From positions 22,755,053 through 22,819,052 of the forward strand of contig CM077826.1 of the NCBI GenBank assembly GCA_039720395.1: a stretch of DNA of 64,000 bases, read 5' to 3'. Position 1 is the first letter of the stretch; the number at the start of each line of letters is the position of its first letter. Of this stretch, positions 23,080 through 36,347 are shown piece by piece. Both the position numbers and the translations under genes were made by a program. The notes beneath the pieces are model-generated. The model was not told where the DNA came from. It saw only the letters and a list, made by a program, of their open reading frames with translations, and ran no database searches. Origin of the DNA: Liquidambar formosana. Its lineage: Eukaryota > Streptophyta > Magnoliopsida > Saxifragales > Altingiaceae.

Positions 23080-25712
23080 TGTGAACCCACGAAAAAGCGC
23101 GGAGCCCACAAGGGTTTGGCAAAATGATAATAGGTATGAAAGACAACAAACAAAAAGGGAGTCGCCACCTCATTTTTTAGGGAAAAGAGGAAAACCACAA
23201 AAATGTTTTATTTTCAAAACCACATGACTCCATTAAAGGAAAAGCAAAGTCTTTGAAACCAGAAAATTGGATCCGGGGGCTAAGTTACGACGTGGGAGGT
23301 TTTGGGCTAAGCCCATAGGCACCCACATCGCCCGAGTTGGTCTCTTAATTTAATTGGGCTAACTTAATATCTTTTTCACTCAAATATCATCATATATCAT
23401 CACAAGGCAGTATGTATATCATATATTTCATCCAATCATCTCATGCACAATCACCCAAATAAAACAAAACAGAAAAAAGAAGAAAAGAAAAGAAAAGCCT
23501 AGGATACTTGGATCCTAGAACGGACTTGAGCCTCACGAAGAGCGCCTACGTACCATGCAGCGAAATACATGGATCAAAGTCCACGTAGTTTGAAAAGAAT
23601 AGGGCTACAACCTAATACAAACCTATGGTAAAAACCGTAGGTTTCCTTATTTGAAAATACATTGATTTAATCCAAAACTGAAAACTTCCACAAGAGGAAA
23701 ACTTTGATAAAAACCAGAATTAATTATTGAAGGAAACCTTTGATAATTACCATAAGCTTGTATTAAGAAGTAACCCTAGGAGGGAGAAGAGAAAAGAAAG
23801 AAAAAGAAAGGTGAATTGGGACACCTTCAAACCCTACTTACCTGAGCGCACAAGCTCCAAACATTAGCCATTTCAGACCATAGCAGCCCTATTTGCAATA
23901 GGACAAGCATTGTACCTGTTTGCACCCTTACAAGTGCACGCAACCATGCAAAGAAAGCAATATGCAAATCTGGACAGAACCATGACAAGGCCTAAAATCA
24001 TCCATTAATCATGCAAACAACAAGAATAATGAATAACTAAGGACTCTAACTTAACCCTACATGCAATGACTCGACTAACATGCATAAAAACCTACCAAAG
24101 ACACACTAACAAGCATAAGAGACTCTAATAATATCAATAAACATGATAACAAAGCACATTCCAACCAAAAGGATGATATTTTATGTAAAATATGAAAATA
24201 GGCCTCCCTACGGCGAGCTTTCTTAAGCGAAACTATCCTAGGATAATTTCACGTAAGAAAGTCGTTATGGGGAGGTGCAATCAGCATATCCTATGTAAAA
24301 TATATACCCTAGAACACAACAGAAAAGATTTCATGCTTAAACACATCACAGAAGACTCTCATGCAAAACCTTACTCAACGAAAAGGATAATTATCCTTAG
24401 AAAATGATAATGTCTCCAAAAACCCTATAAAATATACTATATGAATGCAAACCTAGCATGATTCAACTATATGCAGCATATATAGAATGACTATGATGAG
24501 CAACAGCTCAAAAAGCTAAGCTAAGCATGCTGTATAAGACCTATGCAATTTCAGGGTTATCGAAACCCTAATCTCACAACTATGCATTAAAACCTATGAA
24601 ACAACTCTAAGACATGCTCAAATTATCATGAATATCATTCATATAGCATATATTGACTAACAGGAACATCCACACATGATAATAATCACAGCAACTTAAA
24701 CATGTGAACTATGCATGATTTAAGAAGATAGAACGAATAAGGCTATCAAATCCTTGGTAAACCAGGGATTATCAAGCATATAAAGCCATGAACTATCCTA
24801 AAATCATTCATATAACATCATGTAAACATTGAATTCAATCCATAAGAAGAGCAATTGCATGCACCACAACTATCCTAGAAGGAGAAGAAGAAAGAGAAGA
24901 AGGAGAAGCAGAAATTCATGCTCAGCATTAAAGGGATAGGCTTACCTCTTGTAAACTCTTCCTTGTCTTCAAACCTCTTGTTTCCTTGCTTGCTTGGGGT
25001 TGAAGAGCCTCCTCTTGAAGTCCTTCTAGCTCTCCAAACTCGTAGCTCCCTCTCTCTCTTAGTGTAAAGTGCAATTTCTCCCCCTATGTGCTGAATGTCA
25101 TGTCCTTTATATAGAGAACTGACCCCCTAAACCAATGGCTAAGATTAATTCATTAAATAATGATCCTAGGGCTATTAGAGACTCTCTTGGTGCTCAAACA
25201 ACTCAAACCTACACACTCCTAGGCTCAGACAAGTTGTTTTGGCGGAGGAAACCGTCAAAAGAGGGAAGATAGAGTCAGAGTTTGACTTAAAGAAGGATTC
25301 CTCGGGTGACCAACTAGGCCTGGACGGTTAGCCGTCTGGGCTTGGACGGCTGACCGTCCAGCCCCGGACGGTTACCCGAGGGTCCTCTATTTCCGCTTCG
25401 GTTTTGACTTCTACTTGCTTCAGAAGTCCTAAAATCTTTAAATTAAGTCCGATTTTGACGAAATAAAAGCCAAAACGACCGTGTTTCGAAGGGGAACACA
25501 TTTTTAGGCATCTTAGGACAAAAATCCTCAACCATGGGTGCATGGTTAGGTTTTACAAAGGTGGTTAACCATGGTGCTTCACCGTCGCTAAGCTGGGTTT
25601 GTACACAAGGTCGAACCGAATGCTTTCCCAATCGAAAATTGATCTTTCTAAACATGTTTAGGACATAAATAAAGCCCAATTGAAGTTAAATGAGAGAAAA
25701 TTGATTGGGTCT
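23080..25712 (-). mobile_element. Element D: inverted Tat LTR of the B family, cut by insertion of B
   Basis: Reverse complement of the B-family LTR. It starts TGTGAACCCAC, equal to the LTR 3' end, and runs 2633 bp until it stops abruptly where B begins. About 374 bp of its 5' end are missing here and should lie beyond the far end of B. The expected target duplication of B in D is GGTCT (25708-25712). The bases left of 23080 are not a PBS, so this is a 3' LTR or a solo LTR. TATATAAA is at 25113-25106 on minus, 188 bp from its array (25301-25380). Confidence 0.9.
25301..25380. promoter_or_regulatory. 22-bp-unit palindromic array, B-type, in LTR D
   Basis: 80 bp between CTCGGGTGACCA and CGGTTACCCGAG, with GGACGG...CCGTCC units. 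Distance to its TATA-like box on the minus strand is 188 bp. Confidence 0.85.
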
Positions 25713-28700
25713 TGTCACACCCCATTTTTGTCACCTTAGCTAGGACATATCATTTCACGTAGGATTTTGAGTCCTTTTTGAGTCTAGTCTTTTGCATTGA
25801 GTTTCTATGGCATTGAATATCATGTGTATGAATTTTGAAGTGATTTGGAGTTCATTTCGATAGTCAATAAGAACTTTTGCGACTTTAAGGGCATAATCGT
25901 CTTTTAAGCCGTGTATTTTCCATTTGACTTTGGAATGAATCCCGAGTCATCCCATCAAGTTCATATGGTTATATAGAGTCCATATATAGGTTCAATTTCA
26001 TGAATTAATGGTTTAAGATCAATTCGGCTCGTAATGGTTCGGGTTGGCTAAAAGACCCTTTCTTGGTTTGCTCAAATTGACTCATAAGACCCAATCAATT
26101 TTCTCTCATTTAACTTCAATTGGGCTTTATTTATGCCCTAAACATGTTTAGAAAGATCAATTTTCGATTGGGAAAGCATTCGGTTCGACCTCGTGTACAA
26201 ACCCAGCTTAGCGACAGTGAAGCACCATGGTTAACCACCTTTGTAAAACCTAACCATGCACCCATGGTTGAGAATTTTTGTCCTAAAATGCCTAAAAATG
26301 TGTTCCCCTTCGAAACACGGTCGTTTTGGCTTTTATTTCGTCAAAATCGGACTTAATTTGAAGATTTTAGGACTTCTGAAGCAAGTAGAAGTCAAAACCG
26401 AAGCGGAAATAGAGGACCCTCGGGTAACCGTCCGGGGCTGGACGGTCAGCCGTCCAAGCCCAGACGGCTAACCGTCCAGGCCTAGTTGGTCACCCGAGGA
26501 ATCCTTCTTTAAGTCAAACTCTGACTCTTCTTTCCCTCTTTTGACGGTTTCCTCCGCCAAAACAACTTGTCTGAGCTTAGGAGTGTGTAGGTTTGAGTTG
26601 TTTGAGCACCAAGAGAGTCTCTAATAGCCCTAGGATCATTATTTAATGAATTAATCCTAGCCATTGGTTTAGGGGGTCAGTTCTCTATATAAAGGACATG
26701 ATATTCAGCATATAGGGGGAGGTGAATTGCACTTTACACTTAGAGAGAGAGGGAGTTACGAGTTTGGAGAGCTAGAAGGACTTCAAGAGGAGGCTCTTCA
26801 ACCCCAAGCAAGCAAGGAAACAAGAGGATTGAAGACAAGGAAGAGTCTACAAGAAGTAAACATGTCCTTTCAATTCTGAACATGAAATTCTACTTCTCCT
26901 TCTTCTCTTTCTTCTTCTTCTTTTAAGATAGTTATAGTGCATGCAATTGTTCTTCTTATGGATGGAATTCAATGTTTATGTGATGTTATATGAATGATTT
27001 TAGGATAGTTCATGACTTTATATGCTTGATAATCCCTGATTTACTAAGGATTTGATAGCCTTATTCGTTCTATCCTCTTAAATCATGCATAGTTCACATG
27101 TTTATGTTGCTGTGATTGTTATCATGAATTGATGCTCCTGTTAGTTAGTATATGTGATATGAATGATATTCATGATAATTTGAGCATGTCTTAGAGTTGT
27201 TTCATAGGTCCTAATGCATTGTTGTGAAATTAGGGTTTCGATAACCCTGAATTTGCACAAGTTTTATACAGCATGCTTAGCTTAGCTTTTTGAGTAGTTT
27301 CTCATCATAGTCATTCTATATATGCTGCATATAGTTGAATCATGCTAGGTTTGCATTCATGTAGTGGGTTTTATAGGGTTTTTGGAGACATTATCCTTTT
27401 CTAAGGATAATTATCCTTTTCGTTGAGTGAGGTTTTGTATGAGAGTCTTCTGTGATGTGTTTAAGCATGAAATCACTTCTATTGTGTTCTAAGGTATATA
27501 TTTACGTAGGATATGCTGATTGCACCCCCCCATAACGACTTTCTTACTTGTAATTATCTTAGGAGAGTTTCGCTTAAGAAAGCTCGCCGTAGGGGGGCCT
27601 ATTTTCATATTTTACATGAAATATCATCTTTTTGGTTAGAATATGCTTTGTTATCATGTTTATTGATATTATTGGAGTCTCTCATGCTTGTTAGTGTGTC
27701 TTTGGTAGGTTTTTATGCATATTAGTCAGGTCATTGCATGTAGGGTTGAGTCAGAATCCTTAGTTATTCATTATTCTTGTTGTTTGCATGATTAATGGAT
27801 GATTTTAGGCCTTGTCAAGGTTCTGTCCAGATTAGTATTTTGCTTTCTTTGCATGATTGTGTGCACTTGTAAGGGTGCAAACAGGTACAATGCTTGTCCT
27901 ATTGCAAATAGGGCTGCTATGGTCTGAAATGGCTAATGCTAGGAGTTTGTGCGCTCAGGTAAGTAGGGTTTGAAGGTGCCCCAGTTCACCTTTCTTTTTC
28001 TTTCTTTCTCTCTTCTCCCTCCTAGGGTTACTTCTTAATACAAGCTTATGGTAATTATCAAGGGTTTCCTTCAATAATAAATTCTGGTTTTTATCAAAGT
28101 TTTCCTCTTGTGGAAGTTTTCAGTTTTGGATTAAATCAATGTATTTTCAAATGAGGAAACTTAGGGTATTTACCATAGGTTTGTATTAGGTTGTAACCCT
28201 ATTCTTTTCGAACTACGTGGACTTTGATCCATGTATTTCGCTGTATGGTACGTAGGCGCTCTTCGTGAGGCTCAAGTCCATTCTAGGATCCAAGTATCCT
28301 AGGCTTTTTTTTTTCTTTTCTTCTTTTTTTCTGTTTTGTTTTATTTGAGTGATTGTGCATGAGATGATTAGATGGAATATATGATATGCATGCTGCCTTG
28401 TGATGATATATGATGATATTTGAGTGAAAAAGATCTTAAGTTAGCCCAATCAAATTAAGAGACCAACTCGGGCGATGTGGGTGCCTATGGGCTTTGCCCA
28501 GAACCTTCCCACGTCGTAACTTAGCCCCCGAATCCAATTTTCTGGTTTCAAAGACTTTGCTTTTCCTTTAATGGAGTCATGTGGTTTTGAAAATAAAACA
28601 TTTTTGTGGTTTTCCTTTTTTCCCTAAAAAATGAGGTGGCGACTCCCTTTTTTGTTTGTTGTCTTTCATACCTATTATCATTTTTGCCAAACCCTTGTGG

Positions 28701-28726
28701 GCGCCGCGCTTTTTCGTGGGTTCACA
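25713..28726 (+). mobile_element. 5' LTR of element B
   Basis: 3014 bp, TGTCACACCCC to GTGGGTTCACA, then GTT and the PBS. Array 26419-26498, TATATAAA at 26686 (188 bp away), conserved GAACTACGTGGACTTTG block near 28209 and hairpin CTAGGATCC / GTATCCTAG at 28283-28302 followed by a T run. It forms a long inverted repeat with LTR D. Confidence 0.93.
26419..26498. promoter_or_regulatory. 22-bp-unit palindromic array, B-type, in B 5' LTR
   Basis: 80 bp = CTCG + three 22-bp units + a 10-bp end GTCACCCGAG. Units carry GGTCAGCCGTCC and GGCTAACCGTCC. Distance to TATATAAA (26686) is 188 bp. Confidence 0.88.
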
Positions 28727-28729
28727 GTT

Positions 28730-28747
28730 TGGCGACTCCACTGGGGA
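28730..28747 (+). promoter_or_regulatory. Primer binding site, element B
   Basis: TGGCGACTCCACTGGGGA, 3 bp after the LTR. Its complement would end GGAGTCGCCA, which fits a plant tRNA-Arg 3' end as I remember it; tRNA-Arg priming is typical of Ogre elements. Confidence 0.88.
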
Positions 28748-29495
28748 TATCGAGGGCTAGACTCATTTAATTTGATTGGGCTAAATTAATTTCTTATTGT
28801 TAATTAAAATCAATCACATTGCATCCGCTTGATTGTGTGCTTTCATTTATTGCATTGTGTGCGCTACTGTTGCATGATCACTCGATTGTCCCTCGATGTA
28901 TCCTTGCCACTGATAGCCTAGTTCGACTTTGGTTTTCCTGATTCCATGTGTTGGGCGAAGCTATCAAACCTCTCTTGCCAAGTACCCTTGGGTTTGCCCT
29001 TGGGTATATCAAATAGATCAATCACGTACTGCTGGACCCACGCGACATTCCTGATGTCACATGTGGTTAGGTATAAAGATTGGTACAAGCAAAGTTGAGG
29101 ACCCTAGCCTACCCTCTTAAAAGAAAGAATTGCATGTAATGGACCTTCTAGGACATCGTTGGATCACTTATATGCACACACATTGTTGTGATGATATGCA
29201 GCCGTGTTTGTGATGTGTTGCCATGCTTCGTTGATTGAGTGGGTAATTAAAGGAAACTTTACATCCTACATCCTTAATACGTACCCTTCCCTATGACCCC
29301 TGCAAGGGTAATTGGTTAAGAGAACTAATTAAGAGTGTACGTTGTAAAGATTTTGAGATAATTATAGAAGCTTAGGATGGACCCTTAGGCTAAAAAATTG
29401 AGTATTTACCCTATGTTAGAGGGAGAGACGTGCTGGCTTGGATCCGCAATCAACAAGGGTGCCTAGTCAGTGCTGATTCCATCACTGAGTCGAAT
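28748..29495 (+). other. Element B leader, no gene
   Basis: About 750 bp between PBS and gag. One block (around 28970-29060, with GTACCCTTGGG and CACGTACTGCTGGACCCACG) is well conserved with the A leader (54465-54555) and may hold RNA packaging or dimer signals. Otherwise I see nothing. Confidence 0.6.
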
Positions 29496-31345
29496 ATGGC
29501 TGAAGAAAGAACTAGCAACCGGGGTTTCAACCTTGAGGCCGCTTTGAAAGCTATCATGGAAAAGTTTGATCACACTACCCAGGTATCCGAGACCGCACTC
29601 AAGTTAGCTCAAGACCTTCAACAGAAGAACTCTGAACCTGAATCTAGGGCCCGTGCCACTGATAACAATCAAGGATCCAATGAGTCTGAATCCGCTGAGG
29701 AACCATTAGGAGAAGGGGGAGAACTACCCAAGACCAAGGAAGGGGAAACCAAAGCCACATCAAGGGAGAGCTCAACCATCCTGGCAAACAAGGTCGAGGC
29801 CTTAGAACGAACTCTGAAGGGAATCCGCAGGTCTGATGATATGGTGGACATCCGCACTTTGTCCTTGTTTCCAAAGGCTCGCATCCCGTTACAATTCAAG
29901 ATGCCGGAGTTGGAAAAATTCGATGGGATTGGCTGTCCTAAAACCCACCTCAAGATGTATGTGCGAGCTATGCACCCTCGAGGGGCGAATGATGAGTTAT
30001 TGGCTCAAATGTTTCATGAGTCATTAGCGAGTTCCGCCTTGAAATGGTTTTTGTTATTAGAGGATAATAGAACCAAGACTTGGGAGGATGTGTGCAATGC
30101 ATTCACGGATCATTACAAGTATAACACTGAAGTGGATGTCACGCGAAGGGACTTGGAAACCACTAAGCAAGGGGTTAACGAGACTTTCTCCGCCTTCATT
30201 ACTAGGTGGAGACAAAAGGCTTCCAAGATGACAGACAGACCGAATGAGGAAGAACAGATTCAATTGGTAGTGAAGAACTTGCTGCCCGTATATCACAAGC
30301 ACCTCTTTGCTCACTACTTTCCGAACTTCAAGGCTCTTATTGGGGCTGGCACACAAGTTGAAGATGCAATCGCCGATGGAACAATCAAAACGGAGGAGGT
30401 CCAAAGGAGTCGAAGGACAAACTTTGGAAGAAAACCCAATGCTGAGGTCAATACCATTACCCAACCCACTCGCCCTTTCTCCCTAAATGACTCCACCTCA
30501 CCTCGCCAATTCACCGAGCTATACATGCCACTCGAAAGAGTTTTCGAAAAGCTGAGAAGCCGTGACCTCCTGAAACCCCTCGACCCAAGGCCTCCCCCAA
30601 ACCCATTGCCCAAGAACTACAATGAAAATGAATATTGCAAGTTCCACCAAGCCAAAGGCCATCTAACCAACCGTTGTTACCGCCTCCGCCATGAAATCCA
30701 AGATTTGCTCGACAAGCAGATCATTTCACCACCCACCGCACCAAATCGCCCAAATGTCACTCGAAACCCCCTCCCCACTCACAATATGCCTCCTCCCAAC
30801 AACATAAATGCCATCGAGCTTGGCTCGTCCCAATCCCGTCAACCCATAAGGCAATACACGCCGCTTCCCATGACCTTGACTCAAGTTTTCCACCAATGTT
30901 GTGATAAGGGGCTCATATTGCCATGCCATTTAAAGCCGAGGCCTTCGACTCCTCACCAATTCTGTTTGTACCATCAGGCGCCCGAACACGATACGGAGGA
31001 CTGTGTTATACTGAAAAAGGTAGTTCAAGACCTTATTGATCAAAAGGTTTTGGTATTGCCAAAGAAGTCCATGCAGCGACAATTGAAAGAAAGGTTCGAG
31101 GCAGGAGATCCAAAAGTGGGTTTGTTGGGAGAGTCGTCCGAAAAGTTTGATTACTATGTACTCTACCCCGACCCCATCCCTAATGAGCCTATAATCCCCA
31201 CGGGTTGGGATGAGCTACCAGAGGAAGTCTAAATGGAAGAGATCGACACAATCACATGGGATGACCTCATGGGTGATGTAGGTGAGATTGATGATATGTG
31301 GATGAGCGATGACGAGGTGGAGCACATAACTAGAGGGGGTCGCCA
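29496..31345 (+). pseudogene. Element B gag (5' part of gag-pro), stop codon and copia insertion
   Basis: The start is taken at the ATG at 29496 (MAEERTS), which aligns with MADEATS of element A; an upstream in-frame ATG at 29430 is not conserved. The gag domain follows LPLQFKMPELEKFDG-type sequence (about residues 135-300), with WFLLLEDNRTKTWEDVCNAF and FITRWRQKAS. Two CX2HX4HX4C knuckles are seen near 30644 and 30963. A TAA at 31230-31232 replaces a Gln codon of element A. The frame is then split at 31345 by the copia element and resumes at 40857. Role in intact copies: particle-forming protein. Confidence 0.85.
31341..31345. repeat. Copia target-site duplication CGCCA, left
   Basis: CGCCA here and at 40852-40856 flank the copia element. 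Element A has a single GCCGCCATTTC at the corresponding uninterrupted site. Confidence 0.95.
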
Positions 31346-33038
31346 TGTTAGGAATATGCCCTAGAGCCAATCATAGAGATGATTGTTTATGGATTAGGAA
31401 CAATCAATTGATTTCATTTATATATGTCACATTTATTATTGATTTAATAAAAGGGCTTATTCTATTATGTTTATATGCATCATTTATATTTACATAATAT
31501 GTCCATGGAGTTAGAGTTGAGAATATGAAATTACAAAGGGTTGTAATTTTGAGACTGTAAATATATCTCTGTACTAAACTCCTAAATCATTCCTAGTTGA
31601 AGGTTCACTATGATGGACAGTAATGAACCATAGGACTAGCACTTGTTAGGTTGACTCTATAAGAGGATAGCTAGTCTCAAGCTATTTGTGTGGAGACACT
31701 ACAACCAACAAGTGGGTGCCTATTATAAGAATAGGTACACTGAATGTGACCAAAGATATGAGATAAACTGAATGGAGTTTTAACCTGCCTGTCAATCAGT
31801 TTCTCATTGTTATAGTGGTACAAGTAATCCTTAGACCTGAGACACCATGGTTGTCTAATACATGTAGCTTTAGAAGTTTGATAACACTAAGTGCAGATCC
31901 TATTCAGGGGTCTGTAAGGGTGTTCATTGGCCCTACTGCTATGTGTGTGAAGGCATGTGAGTGATCAACAAGGAATCCATCACTCTCAGGAAAAAGAGAG
32001 TGAATGTCTCATACAGCATTCATTGAATATAACTCATTAAATCCATGGGCCCATGGTAGAATGAATATGGAAAGGAGTTTCCATAAGTTCATCATTGAGT
32101 TGATATTAATGAATGAGTATAAAGTAATTGAACTAGGGACTTGACAGACTTCCATGTCCTATTAGTTCAATTGGAGACATTGTGTTGATGGAAGGATGGA
32201 ATTGTAACCTGTAAACTATAACAGAAGGGTTCTTTGTAAATGACTATTCACCTCATTAAGGACCACACCATGAGCCATATGCTAGGTGTTACTCATGGTT
32301 AGTAGAAGCCCTAATTGATATAAATGAGTTATAATCAATTAGGGAATTGAAAGGAGTTTCAATTAGACCCTTAATGGAAAGTGTTCCATTGTGCACAACT
32401 TGTGCTGTTCCTACTACTTGATGATGTGAACCCAATGGGTCACACACTGATCATGCTAAGAGAGCTTGATTGTCTATGAGAGAAAGGGTATAAGTGATTA
32501 AAGAAAAGTTCTTTAAGGGGCTAATTTGTATTTGATGCAAACTAGTGGGCTAATTGTGTAATTAAGAGTAATTACACAAATTAGATTAGGATTTGGAATC
32601 CCCCCTTGGCCGGCCCTATTAGTGGGCTATATAATGCTCACTATAAGGTGATGACATCATCACAATCATTCTCCCCAAGGGTTGGCCAAAAATTACAGCT
32701 CTCCTTCTCTCTCTCTCTCTTTCTTCTCCACTTCTAGCAACAACAAGGAAGAAGAAGGAAAGGACTTCAAGTTCAAGCTAGGTGTGGATACCGTTGGAGG
32801 CAGCACACTTGGGCTGCTCATTCACCGCTGTCCGGAGACAAAGCTTGGAGCAAAAAGGAGAAGACAAAGCTTGGACCATAAAGGAGAAGACATTAATCAA
32901 CTGTAAGTAATCCCAACTCTCTTGGTAGTTAGGGTTTATGTTTTTGTATTATGCATAATCGGATTCATGGGTTTGGGAATCGTAGGAAAATTTTAATTCC
33001 GCCCTTTGTAGTTTTCTTCCCTAGTTAGATTCCCAACA
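31346..33038 (+). mobile_element. Copia 5' LTR
   Basis: 1693 bp, TGTTAGGAATATG to GATTCCCAACA. A CT-rich stretch lies near 32700. The small frame at 32682-32906 is present in both LTRs and is not treated as a gene. Confidence 0.95.
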
Positions 33039-33039
33039 G

Positions 33040-33052
33040 TAGTATCAGAGCC
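33040..33052 (+). promoter_or_regulatory. Copia primer binding site (tRNA-Met type)
   Basis: TAGTATCAGAGCC, one mismatch from the usual plant copia TGGTATCAGAGCC complementary to initiator tRNA-Met. It follows the LTR after one base. Confidence 0.88.
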
Positions 33053-34320
33053 ATGATTATGCCTAATACAAACTACATATGGGCTGGAATTTATGGTAAA
33101 TTGATTGGTTAATAAATCTGGAATTTATGTTCATGCATTAGAATGGTTTCCCTCTCATGGAAAAACCTAGGGTTATTGAACCCTAGGTTAATTCTCCTTC
33201 TACTCCTCTTCTAAAATAGTTTTAGGGCTGCTGGTTATTCAAAAGTTGAATGGGGATTGAGTTTGGAGAAGATGATGAACAGTTTTTATGATAGTCATGA
33301 AAAATCGTCATCTTATTTTGCATGCCGAAATCAGAGTTCTTCTCCAAAATTTTCGAGCCATACATGGTTAGAAATCTCTTTGAATCAGCTTTACAACCCA
33401 ACAAACGGTTTGTCGATCCGAGTTTTGTAGTGAAAGTTATGAATTTTTACTACAGGCTGTCAGGGAAGACAGTTTTGCTCGGGAATGATGCAATAGCCAC
33501 AATTGTGAGTTTTTGATGGAGATCAAAGGCATGGCAATGGTTGCCACCACTTGGGTTATGTTCTAGTCATGGTAGGAAACGGTTCCCAAGCATTCGGATG
33601 CATCATAATTGGATTATGAGTCTAGAACAGAAGGAAGAAGGAGAAGACCACCATGTTTGAATCTGGGTTTTAGAACCCTAGGGTTCTTGCTACTGTTATG
33701 ATCAGATACTTCTATAAAATTGATGAATAATCATTATAGGATGATGATATATGATGTATAGATCATATTCTTTAATAATCAAAGGAGTCTTGATGAATAA
33801 AGAATCAAAAAGTTTGATTTCTTGGAAGAACACAGCAGGCTGTTTTTCTGCAGAAAGTCATCAATGGAGTTTTGTTCATATCTTGAGCTAGGGAACTCCA
33901 AATTGCATGAAACCAATTTTATTAGTTTCCTAAGACATGTAGGATACTAGGACAAATAATTTGGTAGCCTGAATTAATCATCTTTCTGGGTTTTAAATCA
34001 ATTTGTGATCCTGGATAGTATGCTGTCAAATTCTGGACAGCCTACTGTTCTTGAATTGTTTAGAACAATTAGGGATGATTTGATCATCCAAACCACTTCA
34101 ATTAGCTTAGTAATTCATGTAGGGACATGATACAAAAGCTGGTTTTGTTGGTGGAGTCGAATTGATTAAGTTTTAGAAACTTTTGTGACCTTGGAGGTCC
34201 TCCCATGGTGGTGCCAGCACCACTCCACACGTGTCCATGGGCTTGGCCCACACCCTGGCTTGAGTTCCCCTTTGCAGCCTTGCCTAGCCATGGCAGCCCA
34301 CTATAGGTGGCGGCAGCCTT

Positions 34321-34920
34321 AGGGTTTCTTAGGAAACCCTAATTCCCTTTAATGATAAAACCCTAAGTCTATTAATGGCATTAATTAAAACCCTAATTGA
34401 GCAATTAATTACCATAATTAAAGTGTTTAATGATTGGTCATTAGTTGACCAATCATGGTTATTAATCATTAGGGTATAATTACTTGCATTTATGATGTCT
34501 AGGGTTTAGGGTTTAGGAAACCCTAATTCATATTAATGAAACCCTAATTCTATTAATGCATTAATTAATAACTAAACCTAGTAATTAATGTGTCTAACCT
34601 AGGGTTAAATGATTGGTCATTAATGACCAATCATGATCATTAATGGTTTAGTAATTAATCATTGGCATTTAATAGGTTTAAGGTTTAGGGTTTTAGAAAC
34701 CCTAGTTAGTGCATATTAATTAGGTGTAATTAATATCCTAGGTGGCATTAATTAAACCCTAATCCTAATCATTAATACCGTATAAACCTAGGGTTTAAAT
34801 GTTTGGTCATTAATTGACCAATCATAAGGCATTTAACGCATTAGGGTTACACTTAGGGTTTAGAGTTAATGCATTTAGGGTTTAAGGTTTTAGGAAACCC
34901 TAATGCACTAATTAATTAAT
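34321..34920 (+). repeat. 180-bp degenerate tandem repeat with inner palindrome
   Basis: Units start with AGGGTTT at 34321, 34501 and 34681, with a partial unit near 34877. Each full unit carries telobox-like AAACCCTAA motifs and a palindrome of type GATTGGTCATT...TGACCAATC (near 34434, 34613 and 34802). Confidence 0.75.
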
Positions 34921-36142
34921 AAAATGATTTTATTTAATTCCGAAATTGATTATTTAATTAATGGTGATTAATTTTATAATGTTTTAAATGGTTTAAAACA
35001 CAATTTAGGATTAAATTAAAATCTGGAATTTTTTTTTAATTAAATGAAATTGTTTTGTTTAATTAAAGAGACCCTAATATTTGATATTAGAGTTTTATTA
35101 GGGGCCTTTAAATGTTTCAATTGATTTGATTAATTGAAATTAAATGTCTTAAATGTTAAGACTTAATTAATTCAGGAACTTATGCATCTCCTAATAAGAT
35201 TAGGACACATTAATGAGATTAATGAAAACCAATCAATAGAGTTACCATGAATGCCCATATGTTTATTGCTTACAGTTATTTCCTTTATTATGCAATGTGA
35301 TTGTATGGTTATGGATGAATGATGATTATAGACTATACCCCTTAAACCAATTGTGATTGGCCGTCTTATGAATGGGTTGTATTATTTTCAAGAGTTGTAA
35401 TTTTATTATGGTGATGTATTATTTATTTGGGGCTTGCATGCCACCTTCTTCTCTCTCTCTATCATTCTCTTATGTTCCCCACATTCCCCTTATGTATCCC
35501 TTTCTTTAAAATTATGTAAATGTTATGTAATCGAGAGCGCACTAAGGAGCATGGTGGACCTAAAGGAGCATGGTGGAGCCCAACAAGCCTATGGTGGAGA
35601 CCATGAAGCCAATGGAGGAGATTGAAGGACTTGAAAGCTTGGAGAAGATTTTTAAGAGTGCATGTTATGTTTCAAATGAATGTTTTACGATCACCTACAC
35701 CCACCTTAGACCAAGGATTCAATTCATTGGCTTGGATTGAATCCTCTTAAAGTCCATAATCATCATAGTGGGAGCTTTTAATGAGATTAATAGAGATAGC
35801 TCCAAATCCAAAGATCGTTATATGTCACCTTATAGGGACTAATATCGATAAGTGGATTACATATATATAATGTTGTTATATATTTCTTATTTAAATGCAT
35901 GAGATGTATGTTAGATTAGTTATTTTGATGAGACCCTTAAAACCCCTCTATTTTAATATTAAGTTGGAAATGGAGAATACATTAGGGAATGGATTCTCCA
36001 TTGCCTTCCATCATTATAGGATCATCTAACGTCCCTTAATGTGGGTACCTGGCTGCAGATATGTAGGAACTACCCATATTAAAGACATTACTTGAAACTA
36101 TCACATATATAGATATCATGGGGTGCCTAAGCTGGTATATAC

Positions 36143-36347
36143 CAAGAAACTAACATGTGAGGTATATATTTGGTGAAACATACCTGTGTGAATGATGGGC
36201 TTAACTTAACTAGGGAAGTATTCCAAGAAACTAACATGTGAGGAATATGTACCCTAGAGGCAAAATGATTGGAACTTGCTTATGAAGGAATAGACAAAGA
36301 GTTGTCTTCTTACTGTGGGTTAGAAGTCAAGAAACTAACATGTGAGG
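36143..36347 (+). repeat. 20-base motif repeated three times before copia gag
   Basis: CAAGAAACTAACATGTGAGG occurs near 36143, 36212 and 36328 at irregular spacing, less than 400 bp upstream of gag. Confidence 0.8.

Noticed and set aside
26120..26356. 78-codon frame in the B LTR, mirrored at 25443-25679 in LTR D
   Set aside because: It is LTR sequence read in one frame. The mirrored frame exists because the LTRs are near-identical inverted copies, and no known domain is seen.
28970..29085. Possible tRNA gene in the leader (GTGGTTAGGTATAAAG)
   Set aside because: No cloverleaf can be drawn around it; it is part of a leader block conserved between A and B.
32682..32906. 74-codon frame in the copia 5' LTR
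   Set aside because: Low-complexity Ser start from a CT repeat, repeated in the 3' LTR region; nothing suggests coding.
34480..34720. Interstitial telomere repeat from AGGGTTTAGGGTTTAGG runs
   Set aside because: Only two or three units in tandem, scattered in a 180-bp repeat; better described as telobox-like motifs.
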